A stretch of DNA of 64,000 bases from NCBI GenBank assembly GCA_029255685.2, contig CM055315.2, positions 48,341,705 through 48,405,704 on the forward strand, read 5' to 3'. Source of the stretch: Silene conica (lineage: Eukaryota; Streptophyta; Magnoliopsida; Caryophyllales; Caryophyllaceae). The notes under the pieces were generated by a model. The model had not been told where the DNA came from, did not search any database, and saw nothing but the letters and a program-made list of their open reading frames with translations. Every line of letters begins with the position of its first letter. The first letter of the stretch is position 1. The translations under genes were made by a program, and so were the position numbers. Below are positions 34,765-46,469 of this stretch, in pieces.

Positions 34765-35586
34765 GACTTAGATTGAGACGTTGCCGCTTGTGCTAGAAAT
34801 CCTCTCCAACTGCCTTGCAATATAGGGAGAGCCTTTTGAGTTTAGATGTGAGATCTGGGTTATAGGAGAAGAATGCTCTCAAACCCTAATTTTCTTGAGA
34901 TTATGTTTTACAGTGCAACAAGAGTAACCTAACATAAGGAGAAGTCTTCTCCTTATGTAGTATACACGGCCGAGATTTTCGAGTAGGGTAAGAGTGGGCT
35001 TCCCACTCTTACCTTATTCTAATTCGTGATTCGACCCATTTAGCTATAAGTTATTTGCGGGATTTTAATTATAAATCGTGCACTTGTTATCAGATATTAA
35101 CGCAGTCGATGTATTAATAATGGTCTGATAAAATACGATATTGTATAATTAACCAAATTAATATAACTGTTTATATTAATACGCGAATACAATATTTAAT
35201 TAAATATAACCGTTTATATTTAATTTACGAATTAATCATGTAATCCGTATTAGCTAAAATTATTTAATCCGTATTAAATAATAATCTCAACATCTTATTG
35301 ACTAATTTAATAGTAAATACCTCTGACTAACTGTTTAGTCATATTCGGCATAAATGTGACTGTATTTTCATACCTTCACATCTCTCAAACGTGTCCTATA
35401 GGTGTGACGTATAGGGACCAGTTGATCACCGACATCCGTATGACAATAACGTCAAACTTATCTAGCAAACCAACCGTTATTGATAAACGTGGATCAACTG
35501 GTGATAATACTGAAGTATGCCCTTGTGATCCTTAAAGAGATTTAATAAGTCATTGTACTTTATTGTCAAGGACACCAGCCCCAACA
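34765..35586 (-). repeat. Element D 3' LTR (truncated)
   Basis: On the minus strand it starts TGTTGGGGCTGG at 35586 and stops at 34765 where it meets element B. The junction shares the four bases GACT (34765-34768). About 180 bp of LTR and most of the B 3' LTR are missing at this point. Confidence 0.9.
34932..34958 (-). promoter_or_regulatory. TATA-region hairpin, element D (3' LTR)
   Basis: ACATAAGGAGAA and TTCTCCTTATGT, 12-bp perfect arms with a 3-nt loop. The copy at 39691-39717 in the other LTR is identical. Confidence 0.6.
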
Positions 35587-35599
35587 ATCTCCCACTTGT
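35587..35599 (-). other. Polypurine tract 2 of element D
   Basis: Minus-strand ACAAGTGGGAGAT next to the LTR; this is the tract used, because the outer LTR end at 40345 is the short form. Confidence 0.85.
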
Positions 35600-35611
35600 C
35601 CGTACAAGGGT

Positions 35612-35899
35612 ATGTGCAATGACGTTATCACACTACATGTGGAGGACACAATCTCCAACAAACTCCCACTTCCCCGTACAAGTGTAGGTGCGATAACCGA
35701 TTCTCATATCCTTTTAAAATTTCTCCCACTCAATGTAAGACAATTTGCAAATCCGCATTCGCAAAGGTCGTATCTCACAAGCGATCTGTATCAAGAGTGG
35801 TTTCCCCGATTAGAGAGTAAGTTAACTGATAAAGTGAATCTGTATTCGAGCATGGCCATGCATTTCAGTTACTACTCCTCGAATGGCCCTGAGAAATGA
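35612..35899 (+). other. Antisense open frame 2 copy in element D
   Basis: 95 codons, antisense to the element, matching 26908-27195 in A with mostly amino-acid-changing differences. Doubtful as a gene. Confidence 0.25.
35661..35673 (-). other. Polypurine tract 1 of element D (mutated)
   Basis: Counterpart of 27134-27146 in A, with two base changes (GGAAGTGGGAGTT). It is 74 bp upstream of tract 2. Confidence 0.6.
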
Positions 35900-35985
35900 T
35901 AAAATCCTGATAAGGGTTTGGATATTTCCCTCAACTTGAATCCTGCCGATATCGCGTAGCATGAAATAACCCAGAAAAAATCCTC

Positions 35986-36198
35986 TTGGCCCCTGTTACG
36001 ATGACCGTGGGAAAGAAACCAAAGTTACCCAAAATCTGCCTTAATCTCAAGAGACAGTTGAAAGTCAAAAGGCTCGACTCTAAGGAACACTATGGAGGTC
36101 CTATCCACGACCTGGCACCCAATGTTATAAAACATTTAGGACTCCATAATGTTGTCACGGGGTGTCCTAAGAGATATCCGTATAACTCGCCTTTGTGA
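35986..36198 (+). other. Antisense open frame 1 copy in element D
   Basis: 70 codons, antisense, matching 26609-26821 in A with several substitutions. Doubtful as a gene. Confidence 0.25.
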
Positions 36199-36450
36199 TT
36201 GGTCAGTCATCCGCGTGACATATGGCTCATTGAACCCACCATCAACCAACGTCACAAAATGATTACCTGAGTTATCAGCTCAAGTGGGTAATCAAGGACT
36301 AAAACGATGTAATGTTATTCAGTTCACTTTGTGGTGTTCAAAATTGGCGTACAATTCCACATGAAAAACAAAACATTATATATCATAACAATGAGGTTGA
36401 ATAGAGTACACCAGAAAATGAATTATTACATGAATTCATAAAAGAGTACT

Positions 36451-38490
36451 ACAACTTAGGAACACATCTAATTCCCATGGAATGAATGTCTCCTTCATGC
36501 TTATCACGTGGTAATGCTTTAGTGAGAGGATCAGCTATGTTGTCATCCGTAGCGATCTTATCAATGAAAATCTCCTTTTGCTCCACGTAATCTCTGATTA
36601 GATGAGCTTTCCGTTGTACATGCCTTGCCTTGTTGCTAGACTTATGCTCCTTAGCTTAGAAGATGGCACCTTTATTATCACAATAAACGGTGATTAGGTC
36701 ATTCGAACTAGGCACTACTGATAGTCCTTGTAAGAATTGACGCATCCATATTGCTTCCTTAGCTGCTTCTGAGGCGGCATAGTACTCGGACTCAGTCGTA
36801 GAATCTGCTGTAACACTCTGTTTAGAACTTTTCCAGCTGACAGCAGCGCCATTAAGAGTAAAAACGAATCCAGACTGAGATTTCGAGTCATCTCGATCCG
36901 TTTGGAAGCTAGCATCTGCGTTACCCGTGGCTCAGAGCGTCGAGTCGCCTCCGTAAGTCAATCCCCAATCTTTAGTCCTCCGTAGGTACTTAAGAATATT
37001 TTTCACGGCCATCCAGTGTTGTTCACCTGGATGAGCTTGGAATCGACTGGTCATACTCAGTGCATATGCAACGTCTGGACGTGTGCATATCATTGCATAC
37101 ATGATCGATCCTATTGCCGAAGCATAAGGAATCCGACTCATGCGCTCTGTCTCTTCCAATGTCTTAGCTTCTTGAGACTTGCTCAAGTGAAGCCCAGTAG
37201 TCATAGGAAGGAACCCTTTCTTGGAGTTCGTCATGCTGAATCTCTCTAGAATCTTATCTATGTAAGACTCCTGACTGAGAGACAACATCCGTCGTGATCT
37301 ATCCCTGTAGATACGGATGCCCAAAATTCTTTGTGCCTCTCCCAGATCTTTCATCCGGAAATGGTTTTTCAACCATGCTTTAACCGAAGAAAGGAGAGGT
37401 ATGTCATTCCCAATCAAGAGTATGTCATCGACATACAGTACTAGGAAGACAATCTTGCTCCCACTCGACTTGATATAGAGACATGGTTCCTCGACAGATC
37501 GAACGAATCCATTCTCTTTTATCACTTGGTCGAAGCGATGATTCCAACTCCGCGATGCTTGCTTAAGTCCATAGATGGAACGCTTAAGCTTGCAAACTTT
37601 CTTAGGATGTTCTGGATCAATAAAACCCTCGGGTTGTACCATGTATAACTCTTCCTCCAAATAACCATTTAAGAAGGCGGTTTTAACGTCCATTTGCCAT
37701 ATTTCATAGTCATGAAATGCGGCTATCGCTAAGATAATCCGAATGGAACGTAGCATGACTACGGGTGCAAAGATCTCATCGTAGTGCAAGCCTGACACTT
37801 GGGTGAAACCTTTACCAACTAGTCTTGCCTTATGGATGTCTTGTTTACCTTCCACGGCACGCTTTATTTTGTAAAGCCATTTGCATTGAAGGGGACGCAC
37901 CTTTGCAGGTATGTCCACAAGATCCCACACGTTGTTCTCATACATGGAGTCCATCTCGGATTGCATGGCTTCTAGCCATAGCTTTGAGTCAGAACTGGTC
38001 ATGGCACCTTTATAGGTTGTGGGTTCATTACCCTCTAGGAGTAAGACGTCATCCATATCATGTTCCTCGACCATACCAATGTATCTGTCCGGAGGAATGG
38101 AGACTCTTCCCGACCTCCTAGGTTCCTCAGGAATATCTACCGCAGCCTCGGTTGAAGGAACTGTTTCCTCCAATGGTTGCTCGGTAGTTGGTTCTTGAAC
38201 CTCCGATAAATCGAAGGTTCTATTACTCGACTTGTTCTCGAGAAATTCTTTCTCTAAGAACGTCGCACTAGCCGCAACAAAAACACGTTGTTCGGTTGGC
38301 GAGTATGTAGAAGTAATGACCAAAAGTTCCCTTTGGATAACCTATAAAGTATGTCTTGACCGATCGCGGGCCGAGCTTATCCTCGTGTCTCCACTTGACA
38401 TAAGCCTCACAACCCCAAACCCGAATAAAGGACAAGTTAGGGACCGTTCCGTTCCATAATTCGAGTGGAGTCTTGTCAACAGCTGTAGAC
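36451..38490 (-). pseudogene. pol: Element D pol remnant
   Basis: Read from 38490: integrase C-terminal part (VDKTP, NLSFIRVWGCEAYVKWRHEDKLGPR), a 4-bp insertion near 38303-38308 that shifts the frame, then an open stretch 38323-36932 with reverse transcriptase (YVDD near 37430), then a TGA near 36930 in RNase H and a TAA near 36656. Gag, protease and the first half of integrase are absent: leader DNA is joined directly to integrase at 38490-38492 with three shared bases (CGG). About 2.8 kb are missing relative to A. Not functional. Confidence 0.9.
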
Positions 38491-39335
38491 GGTCTCCGTC
38501 TTTGGTCTTCACAAAATTACTAATTTAAATTACAAATATAGTCCTATTTACATTCTAATTTAAATACAAAAGTAATTACATGGCAAAAACCCAAAACGGA
38601 GATTCAAGATCTCAAAATTACAAGCAAGACTGTGTCCCATCATTACGGTAACACAATCTACTAAGGCCACACTAAGTTACAATCGTTTGCAAAATTAAAT
38701 ACTTATTGAAAGCATTCACAAGGCATTCAACAAGACGATAAATAAAATGTATCAACTAAAATTAAAATTTATACATGACATAATATTGTTATTATGATTA
38801 ACAAATTTTACCAAACCACCTTACGGGATTAAAATTATGTGATTATACCGTTTTAATCACCCAATTTTAATAAATTTTAATCCTATTATCTTAAACCGTT
38901 TTAAAATAATATGTATCGAACGAGGGTGAACCGTTTCACAAACTAATAATATACTATTTCCGTATATAGTATATTACTAAAGGCCATGTGAAAATAAAAC
39001 ATGTTATTTTCGACAAAAATAAAAAAAAAAACGCTGCACCTTTTGAAATCAAAACAAGTTTTTACCTTTTAAACTTTGATTAAAACAAGTAAATCAAAAT
39101 TAACATCATCAAGGGTTCACATATTGTCAAGAATATCGATTAATTAACAATATGTAAACAGGAATCGAAAAACAAGATCGATTACTCACAAAAGGAAAAC
39201 TGTCGAAACAGAAACCAACACAGGAGGCGGTCGACCGACCGCAACAGGGGGTCGATCGACCGACTCAGCGACAGAATACGATTTTTCAGATTTTAAAACT
39301 TATGAAAAACACAAAAGTAAAATTTTCATGGCCTG
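38491..39335 (-). other. Element D leader (3' part deleted)
   Basis: Aligns with 20702 to about 21530 of A. It contains a reduced palindrome cluster at 39226-39266 and ends at the deletion junction within the conserved GAAGAC block. Confidence 0.85.
39226..39266 (-). repeat. GGTCGGTCGACC palindromes, element D leader
   Basis: GCGGTCGACCGACCGC and GGGTCGATCGACCGAC on the plus strand, the pair that lies nearest the primer-binding site in A. Confidence 0.8.
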
Positions 39336-39347
39336 GCTCTGATACCA
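39336..39347 (-). other. Element D primer-binding site
   Basis: GCTCTGATACCA on the plus strand, the complement of TGGTATCAGAGC. Confidence 0.95.
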
Positions 39348-39349
39348 CT

Positions 39350-40345
39350 TGTGGGGAATAATGCATGTATTCGCCCTAAACTTGCAGGATTATAATGAAA
39401 ATTACAATTGTGAATATAGTCATAAGATAAAAAATACATGAAAAGGAGTACAACCTTTGGTCCTTGTGCGAAAGGCCTAAGAACAGGAATTAACAAAAAT
39501 TCCCTCCTATAACTTGCACCCAAGACTTAGATTGAGACGTTGCCGCGTGTGCTAGAAATCCTCTCCAACTGCCTTGCAATATAGGGAGAGCCTTTTGAGT
39601 TTAGATGTGAGATCTGGGTTATAGGAGAAGAATGCTCTCAAACTCTAATTTTCTTGAGATTATGTTTTACAGTGCAACAAGAGTAACCTAACATAAGGAG
39701 AAGTCTTCTCCTTATGTAGTATACACGGCCGAGATTTTCGAGTAGGGTAAGAGTGGGCTTCCCACTCTTACCTTATTCTAATTCGTGGTTCGACCCATTT
39801 AGCTATAAGTTATTTGCGAGATTTTAATTATAAATCGTGCACTTGTTATCAGATATTAACGCAGTCGATGTATTAATAATGGTCTGATAAAATACGATAT
39901 TGTATAATTACCCAAATTAATATAACTGTTTATATTAATACGCGAATACAATATTTAATTAAATATAACCGTTTATATTTAATTTACGAATTAATCATGT
40001 AATCCGTATTAGCTAAAATTATTTAATCCGTATTAAATAATAATCTCAACATCTTATTGACTAATTTAATACTCAATACCTCTGACTAACTGTTTAGTCA
40101 TATTCGGCATAAATGTGACTGAATTTTCATACCTTCACATCTCTCAAACGTGTCCTATAGGTGTGACGTATAGGGACCAGTTGATAACCACCATCCGTAT
40201 GACAATAACGTCAAACTTATCTAGCAAGCCAACCGTTATTGATAAACGTGGATCAACTGGTAATAATACCGAAGTATGCCCTTGTGATTCTTAAAGAGAT
40301 TTAATAAGTCATTGTACTTAATTGTCAAGGACACCAGCCCCAACA
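39350..40345 (-). repeat. Element D 5' LTR (996 bp)
   Basis: Bounded by TGTGGGGAATAA on the plus strand next to the primer-binding site and CCAGCCCCAACA at 40345. Short form, like A. Confidence 0.93.
39691..39717 (-). promoter_or_regulatory. TATA-region hairpin, element D (5' LTR)
   Basis: Same 12-bp-arm hairpin as at 34932-34958. A second perfect hairpin, GGTAAGAGTGGG / CCCACTCTTACC, lies beside it at 39747-39773. Confidence 0.6.
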
Positions 40346-40390
40346 AGTATGACTAAAACTATTAGATTATGAGATAACTAAAACCCTCCA
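40346..40390 (+). repeat. Last 45 bp of element B 3' LTR
   Basis: AGTATGACTAAAACTATTAG to ACCCTCCA, matching the end of the B 5' LTR (29255-29299) with two differences. The rest of this LTR was lost at the D junction. Confidence 0.9.
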
Positions 40391-41221
40391 ATAACAAACG
40401 TTGTAAATATATTGTAATGACAATTATTATGATAACCATATGTTGGGACGATAATTACGAATTACTAGATTAATTTGTTACATGTGATTTAATTAATTTA
40501 GAAATATTGTTTATATGATAAATATATTTTAAATTAATACAATTAATTATGTCACATAAGATGTTACATATTAGCAAATTGTACAAATTATAAATTGTAA
40601 AATGAAAAGATCTATTTTACTATAAGTGTGCCGTGAAAATGAACATTATAAGAGATATTATGTATGACATTTTATCTTATAATTATTGTTTACATTTTTA
40701 TGATGTGACTTAACCTTGAGCATGTGAGCATGACAAAGGGAATAAAACCCTTCCCCATGCCTTGTGTGTACACGGCACACCCAACCCAAACATCACACCC
40801 TCTATATATGTGATGCTCTATAACATTCACATTTTTACCTAATACATGTATTATTTCTAGGGTAAGAAATTATACACAAAATCCTCTAAAATATTATTTA
40901 CATAATATTTTAGTAAACTAATAAAGAGATATTAGTTTACGGTTTTAAGATAACCTAATTACGTCTCCTAGCTCGGGTTCGGTTTTTGGTTTGTTTTAAG
41001 GGTAGGTCTTGGTGCATCGTAAAGGAGGCAAGCCAAGTTGGTTGCTCCGTGGAGGATCGTCCTAGCACTTATTTGGACCGTGTGTGAGAACCATTTTCGT
41101 GTTATTTCCGCATTTATATTTTGCATGCATAAGATCAACAATATTAATATGAGTTAATTTAGTAAGTTATTAGTAGGACTAATAAAATGGTGAACTAGTA
41201 TGACTATATAAGTTTCCTTCA
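40391..41221 (+). repeat. Element C 5' LTR, second part
   Basis: Starts with the repeated ATAAC target site and continues AAACGTTGTAAATAT. Ends ...TTTCCTTCA at 41221 before the primer-binding site. Confidence 0.9.
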
Positions 41222-41223
41222 AG

Positions 41224-41235
41224 TGGTATCAGAGC
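41224..41235 (+). other. Element C primer-binding site
   Basis: TGGTATCAGAGC, two bases after the LTR end. Confidence 0.95.
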
Positions 41236-43690
41236 ATTAGGTTGCTTGCATGCAACTCGATTTTTACGTTTTTGCGAGAAATACGATTTTAATTAAAAAC
41301 GAAAATGATTAGTACATATAGGATATGCACGAAAATCTTAATGCATGTATACTTTCTGGTCTTAAAATAGTTTTAAGTCATTATGAATGATTTATGGAAT
41401 AATATTGTTCAAATTTAAAATAAAATTGTTTATTTATTCTACTTAATCGGTTAAAATCGTTTTATTATGGGAAAAATAGTAAAATAAAGTTTTTGGCCGA
41501 GATTTTTATATATGTTCTTACATGCATTTAACATATTATGAATATATAAGTTTCGAAATTATTTAAGTTTTATGCATGGTTTGTGATATTTAAAGGTTAA
41601 ATAGTCATAAAATGGGATTAAAATGGGTTTATATAGTTAGGTTATGAATTTAGCTACGAAATTTTTTGTAGATGTCACATGCAATATTTAAAATATATGT
41701 TAAAATTCCAGAAATTTTTCACTTATATTGCATGAATATTGATTTTTATTATAAAAATCGACATATTAGTGACATTATTTAACTTAAATAATTAAGTTGG
41801 AATTTGGCCATAAAAATTTTATACAGTGTCACATATATTATTTCTACCATGCATGTAAATTTTGAGCTATTTATTTTGAATTTTGCATGAGAAATGATTT
41901 TAATCGTTAAAATCGAGCAATATATGACACGATTTATTAAAAATAGTAAAAGTTGCTAACATGGTCCGAACAATTAACCCATATTAGTCATATTTGATAT
42001 GATCATCATCATATTTTTCTTGGGTGCCAAAAGGTTCCGGATTTTTATTTTTAATTTTAAAATTTAAAGTTAAAAATTGAGAATTGTAAGAGTCATAAAT
42101 TATTTTTCAGCCCTTGAACAGTGTTTCATCTGATTTTTCTGCATTTTTCAGTCACTGTGGGTGTCTAGGAATATGTAAATATTATATTGGTATATTATTG
42201 CATTATTTTTGAGGTAATTTTGAATTTTCGTCTAATATTGCATGTTACACGTTAATAATACGAGATCAATAGTCTATTTCGAAAATATTAATGTTTTAAG
42301 GATCTGAAATTTTAAGAAAAATTTCAGTATGTTCAAAATTTAAATTTTGAATTTTCGAAATATCTTATAACTCATTTTGATTATTTTATTACTATTTCGC
42401 GTAAAACCGATTAAAACCGAACAATATTATAATAAAAGGTTAAGTTATTTCGAAATTTGAGTAAGACTAAATTTTGAATCCTAAAATGTGTTAGGATACT
42501 TAACTAAAACGTGAATAGTGATTCATAAAGTGTTTAGTAATTTTAAAATTGTTAAAATCACGTTATTCCATATAATCGTGTTATTACGAATAACGATATT
42601 TAAATTGTGTTTAAATAGGACGATTTGGCTTAGGTTTTGCATATTACATAAGCATTGCATATTCATTTATTGTTTATGAATGTCATAATTTATTTACGTA
42701 ATTTGGAATTATGTAATTTACTTAGTATGGCCTTAGTTTTTAATCGTTAATTTCCGTAATGTAAGGGGTTATCGATTTGGTTGTAATTTAATGTGATCTC
42801 GTATCACTTTATTTTATTGTTTTATTTTATAATGTATAAAATAGATAGAAAATTTGTAATTATTTGTAATTCCGGAGATCCTTGAAGACGGTGCCTTTCG
42901 GAAAGGAGTTCCGACCAACACGGAGTTTGCCTTGGGATGCGTGCCGCGTGTGAAGTTCAAGGGACCAAGAAGTTGGTTTCCGAATTTGTATTTTACATTT
43001 AATATTCTATTATAGGAAGACCATACTAGGATTTATGTATGCTTTTAAGTTTTTATGCTTTTATTTATGCTTATCATATTTGCATGCATAACCAAATTGT
43101 CATTCAAACTCATGCATTTAATCGATTTCATCGACCGTGTCAATTAATTTATCGATAATTCACCGACTTAGTTCACTTAAAGGAGATAGATAATAAATTG
43201 ACAAGATCTCTTACTTTATTTAAAATCGAGACATAGCCTTACAAAAAAGTAAAGAACCCGCGAAGGATCTTCTTCATAAGGGAGTAGGCTCGGCTAAACC
43301 GGGGTGCAAACCTTACTACGTTGGTGAAGTGGGGTAATATGATTACATTCTCGAAATTTGGTTGATCTCGACGAAGGTATTCGAGCCACCGTAGTGGTAA
43401 TAAGTTCGGGCTAAGATAAGAATTAGTGTAATTTTATCGACCGAGAGTTCTAAAAGTAGAATCGATTAAGGGGTTAATCCACCGAGTCATCTTAATGAGG
43501 GATGTATCGGCTAAACCGTGACCGAGTTAGTATGTATTTGGGTCTCGGGATCATTTACTTAATTGGGTAAGAGATCATTAAGTAGATGCTTAACTTGTTT
43601 AAAATTTACAAGTTTAGATTAATTATAAACGATAATTGTGTTTTAATTCCTTTATTTTATTTGTAGTTCTTTTTCAACTATCAATCATCA
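41236..43690 (+). other. Element C leader
   Basis: 2455 bp, AT-rich, no gene; aligns with the B leader throughout and carries the conserved block near 42870-43040. Confidence 0.75.
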
Positions 43691-44265
43691 ATGGCAAATA
43701 ACGCTGCACCACTCCCACACGTTTCATGGCTTCGATCCTTCATGGATCGATGCAAGCTTGAGAAGCATGGCGCCAATTTTAAATATTGGGATGCCCAATT
43801 GGTTTTGGCCGCGGAAGCTGACGATAATACTCGTTATCATACCATCGCCGCTCCTCCCACTCCGACCGCTCGTGCATCGGAGGCGACTCGTGAGGCCTAT
43901 GAGACCTACATGAAAGAGTCGCATGCTCTTAAGAACGTGCTTATATTCTCTATGGAGCCGGATCTCCAAAGGAAAATGATAAAGCTAGCCACGGCTAATA
44001 AGATTTATACTAGACCTGCGACGTTGTTTTCGCAAGCTCCTAGGGTAATCCAATATGAGGCGGCCTCCGCCTTCTTTGATTTGACCTTAAAGGAAGGTCA
44101 AAAGATTAGTCCTCATGTGCTCAAAATGGTTGAGCTAGGGGTGATTGTTCCCGACTCTCTTATTGTTGACAAAATTCTTCACTCCCTAAACAAAGTGAAA
44201 TCGTATGTTCAGTTTCGGGTAAACTTTAACATGCGTAATCAAGAAACCACTTTGGATGAGTTGCA
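43691..44265 (+). pseudogene. gag: Element C gag, cut by fragment H
   Basis: About 191 codons of copia Gag (SWLRSFMDRCKLEKHG to TTLDELHD), close to B and E. It has an internal loss of about eight codons compared with B (after MVELG). It ends where DNA starting TGACACCCGTCGTTG begins at 44266; the last few codons of the open frame to 44281 are not Gag. The knuckle and the rest of C are not in the window. Confidence 0.88.
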
Positions 44266-44829
44266 TGACACCCGTCGTTGAGGGCGTCAAAGATAAAATT
44301 TATATTCCTAAACTTTAACTATAGATAGTGAAAGTCAGGGTCGAACCACAAGGAGGTGGGGAATGTTTATTGTTCTAAGTCAATGTTTTAGGGTAACAAA
44401 AGTGGGGGTTTGTTTGTTTGTTTGTCACTAGGTCTAATAATTAAAAGGCACGAATAAAACAAGGGTAAGAATAAAGATAAAACTTATGATAAAACGAATG
44501 CTAGGATGTTCGGGTCCTAAAAGCTACGATGGTAAAAATTCTAAGTCAACATGTATTGCAGTCGCGTAAGGGGTGTAACATTTCCTCTCGGTCTATGATA
44601 CCTAATAGCTCCTTTCGGCCTATGCTATTAGTTCATAGGTCTCACAAGTATTGGGTGTCAACAATAAGGGTGATTCCTAAATTCTAGGTCACATACCTTT
44701 CAGTCTTACTAACATCCTATAAGTCTCTTTTCAGTCTCATTATAGGATATCATAATTAACGAAACAAAACGAACTGAAAACATGCGCGAGGTCAGTCGAC
44801 CGACCAGCTAACCCAGTCGGCCGACCGAC
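44266..44829 (+). mobile_element. Fragment H, LTR-like start, family unknown
   Basis: Begins TGACACCCGTCGTTGAGGG, which looks like an LTR terminus, inside the gag of C, and is cut at 44830 by element E. It contains GGGTCGAACCACAAGGAGG, a (GTTT)n run near 44411, and at 44790-44829 two palindromes like those in the A leader. No coding sequence. It could be the start of an LTR of another gypsy or copia family. Confidence 0.5.
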
Positions 44830-45382
44830 TGTTAGGTTATATAGTCTTAAAACCTAATATCGTAGTCATACTAATGAGATGAATAATTAACATTTTAATT
44901 ATATAAATTTTAGATCTTATGCATGCTAATTATAAAGCGGAACAAGGAACCGAAAACTCACTAATTCGGCTAGAACAAGGCAAGGATGATCCTCCAACCC
45001 TTAGTATCCAAGTAGAATACCTCCTCCAAGATGCACCCTAGACACCCCTTAAGAACCGAGACAAACACAAGCTAGGGTTTATAAACGGTTTTCCTTAATC
45101 TATTTCTAATCTCTTATTAGAGCTTATAAAACTAATAATACTTATATTATTGTTTTTAGAAATATTATCTTGTAATATATAAGAGGATTTTCGTATTTTT
45201 CTCTCTACAAAATTTCGGCTAGAGTATAGAATGAAGATGTATTCTATTTTTATAATTACCCACACATTATCCTTAACTAAATTAATTAACTTAAGTGGAC
45301 ATGGGGAAGGGGTGGCCGGCTAGGGTATGGGGAAGGGGAAAAAAGGTTGCTCCTTTACATTACCCATGACCTAGGCATGCAA
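44830..45382 (-). repeat. Element E 3' LTR, distal part
   Basis: Starts TGTTAGGTTATATAG on the plus strand and is homologous to the B and C LTR ends. The insertion of F splits it; it continues at 54036. Confidence 0.85.
45378..45382 (+). repeat. Target-site duplication of element F (left)
   Basis: TGCAA, matched with one difference by TGAAA at 54031-54035. Confidence 0.6.
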
Positions 45383-46455
45383 TGTTGGAGATTGTGTCCT
45401 CCACATGTAGTGTGATAACGTCATTGAACATACCCTTGTACGGACAAGTGGGAGATTGTTGGGGCTGGTGTCCTTGACAATTAAGTACAATGACTTATTA
45501 AATCTCTTTAAGGATCACAAGGGCATACTTCCGTATTATTACCAGTTGATCCACGTTTATCAATAACGGTTGGCTTGCTAGATAAGTTTGACGTTATTTT
45601 CATACGGATGGCGGTGGTCAACTGGTCCCTATACGTCACACCTGTAGGACACGTTTGAGAGATGTGAAGGTATGAAAATACAGTCACATTTTGCCGGATA
45701 TGACTAAACGGTTAGTCAGAGGTATTGACTATTAAAATAGTCAATAAGATGTTGAGATTATTATTTAATACGGATTAAATAATTTTAGCTAATACGGATT
45801 ACATGATTAATTCGTAAATTAAATATAAACGGTTATATTTAATTAAATATTGTATTCGCGTATTAATATAAACAGTTATATTAATTTGGATAATTATACA
45901 ATATCGTATTTTGTCAGACCATTATTAATATATCGACTGTATTAATATCTGATAACATGTTACGATTTATAAATAAAACCCGCGAACAACTTAAAGCTAA
46001 TTGGGTCGAATCACGCATTGGAATAAGGTAAGAGTGGAAAGCCCACTCCTACCCGACATCTATTTCGGCCGGCCAAGTGTAGTATATAAGGAGAGTCCTT
46101 CTCCTTATATGAAATACTCTTGTTGCACTGTTTAATAAATCTCAAGGTAAAATTAGGGTTTGAGAGCATTCTTCTCCCAAAACCTCAGATCTCACATCTA
46201 AAACCTCAGGGGCTCTCCCTATATTGCAAGGCAATTGGAGAGGATTTCTAGCACACGCGGCCACGTCTCAAACTAAGTCTTGGGTGCAAGTTATAGGAGG
46301 GAATTTGCATTAATTCCTGTTCTTAGGCCATAAGCACAAAGGACCAAAGGTTGAATTCTTTTTCTTATCCTTTTTAATCTTATGACTATAAACACAACTG
46401 TATTTTTCATTATAATCCTGCAAGTTTACGGTGAATACATGCTTTATTCCCCACA
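45383..46455 (+). repeat. Element F 5' LTR (1073 bp, extended U3)
   Basis: The first 74 bp (45383-45456) are the sequence that lies between the two polypurine tracts in A; the A-type LTR start TGTTGGGGCTGG follows at 45457. Contains the U3 palindrome from 45540 and the TATA-region hairpin at 46084-46110. Confidence 0.92.
46084..46110 (+). promoter_or_regulatory. TATA-region hairpin, element F
   Basis: ATATAAGGAGA and TCTCCTTATAT, 11-bp arms with a 5-nt loop; TATATAAGG is also a good TATA box. Repeated at 53659-53685. Compared with A and D, C-G is replaced by T-A on both arms. Confidence 0.65.
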
Positions 46456-46457
46456 AG

Positions 46458-46469
46458 TGGTATCAGAGC
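46458..46469 (+). other. Element F primer-binding site
   Basis: TGGTATCAGAGC, two bases after the LTR end. Confidence 0.95.

Larger units (their letters stand above)
34765..40345 (-). mobile_element. Ty1/copia element D (same family as A), deleted and truncated
   Basis: Reads on the minus strand: 5' LTR 40345-39350, primer-binding site, leader, then a jump into integrase, reverse transcriptase and RNase H, 3' region, and a 3' LTR whose last roughly 180 bp are missing. The LTRs differ at about 15 sites in 820 bp (about 98% identical), so D is older than A and F. It lies close to the end of element B's 3' LTR. Confidence 0.92.

Noticed and set aside
45383-45456. Reading the first 74 bp of F as a leftover of another copia element
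   Set aside because: Both F LTRs carry the same 74 bp at the same place, and the E LTR continues precisely outside 45383 and 54030.
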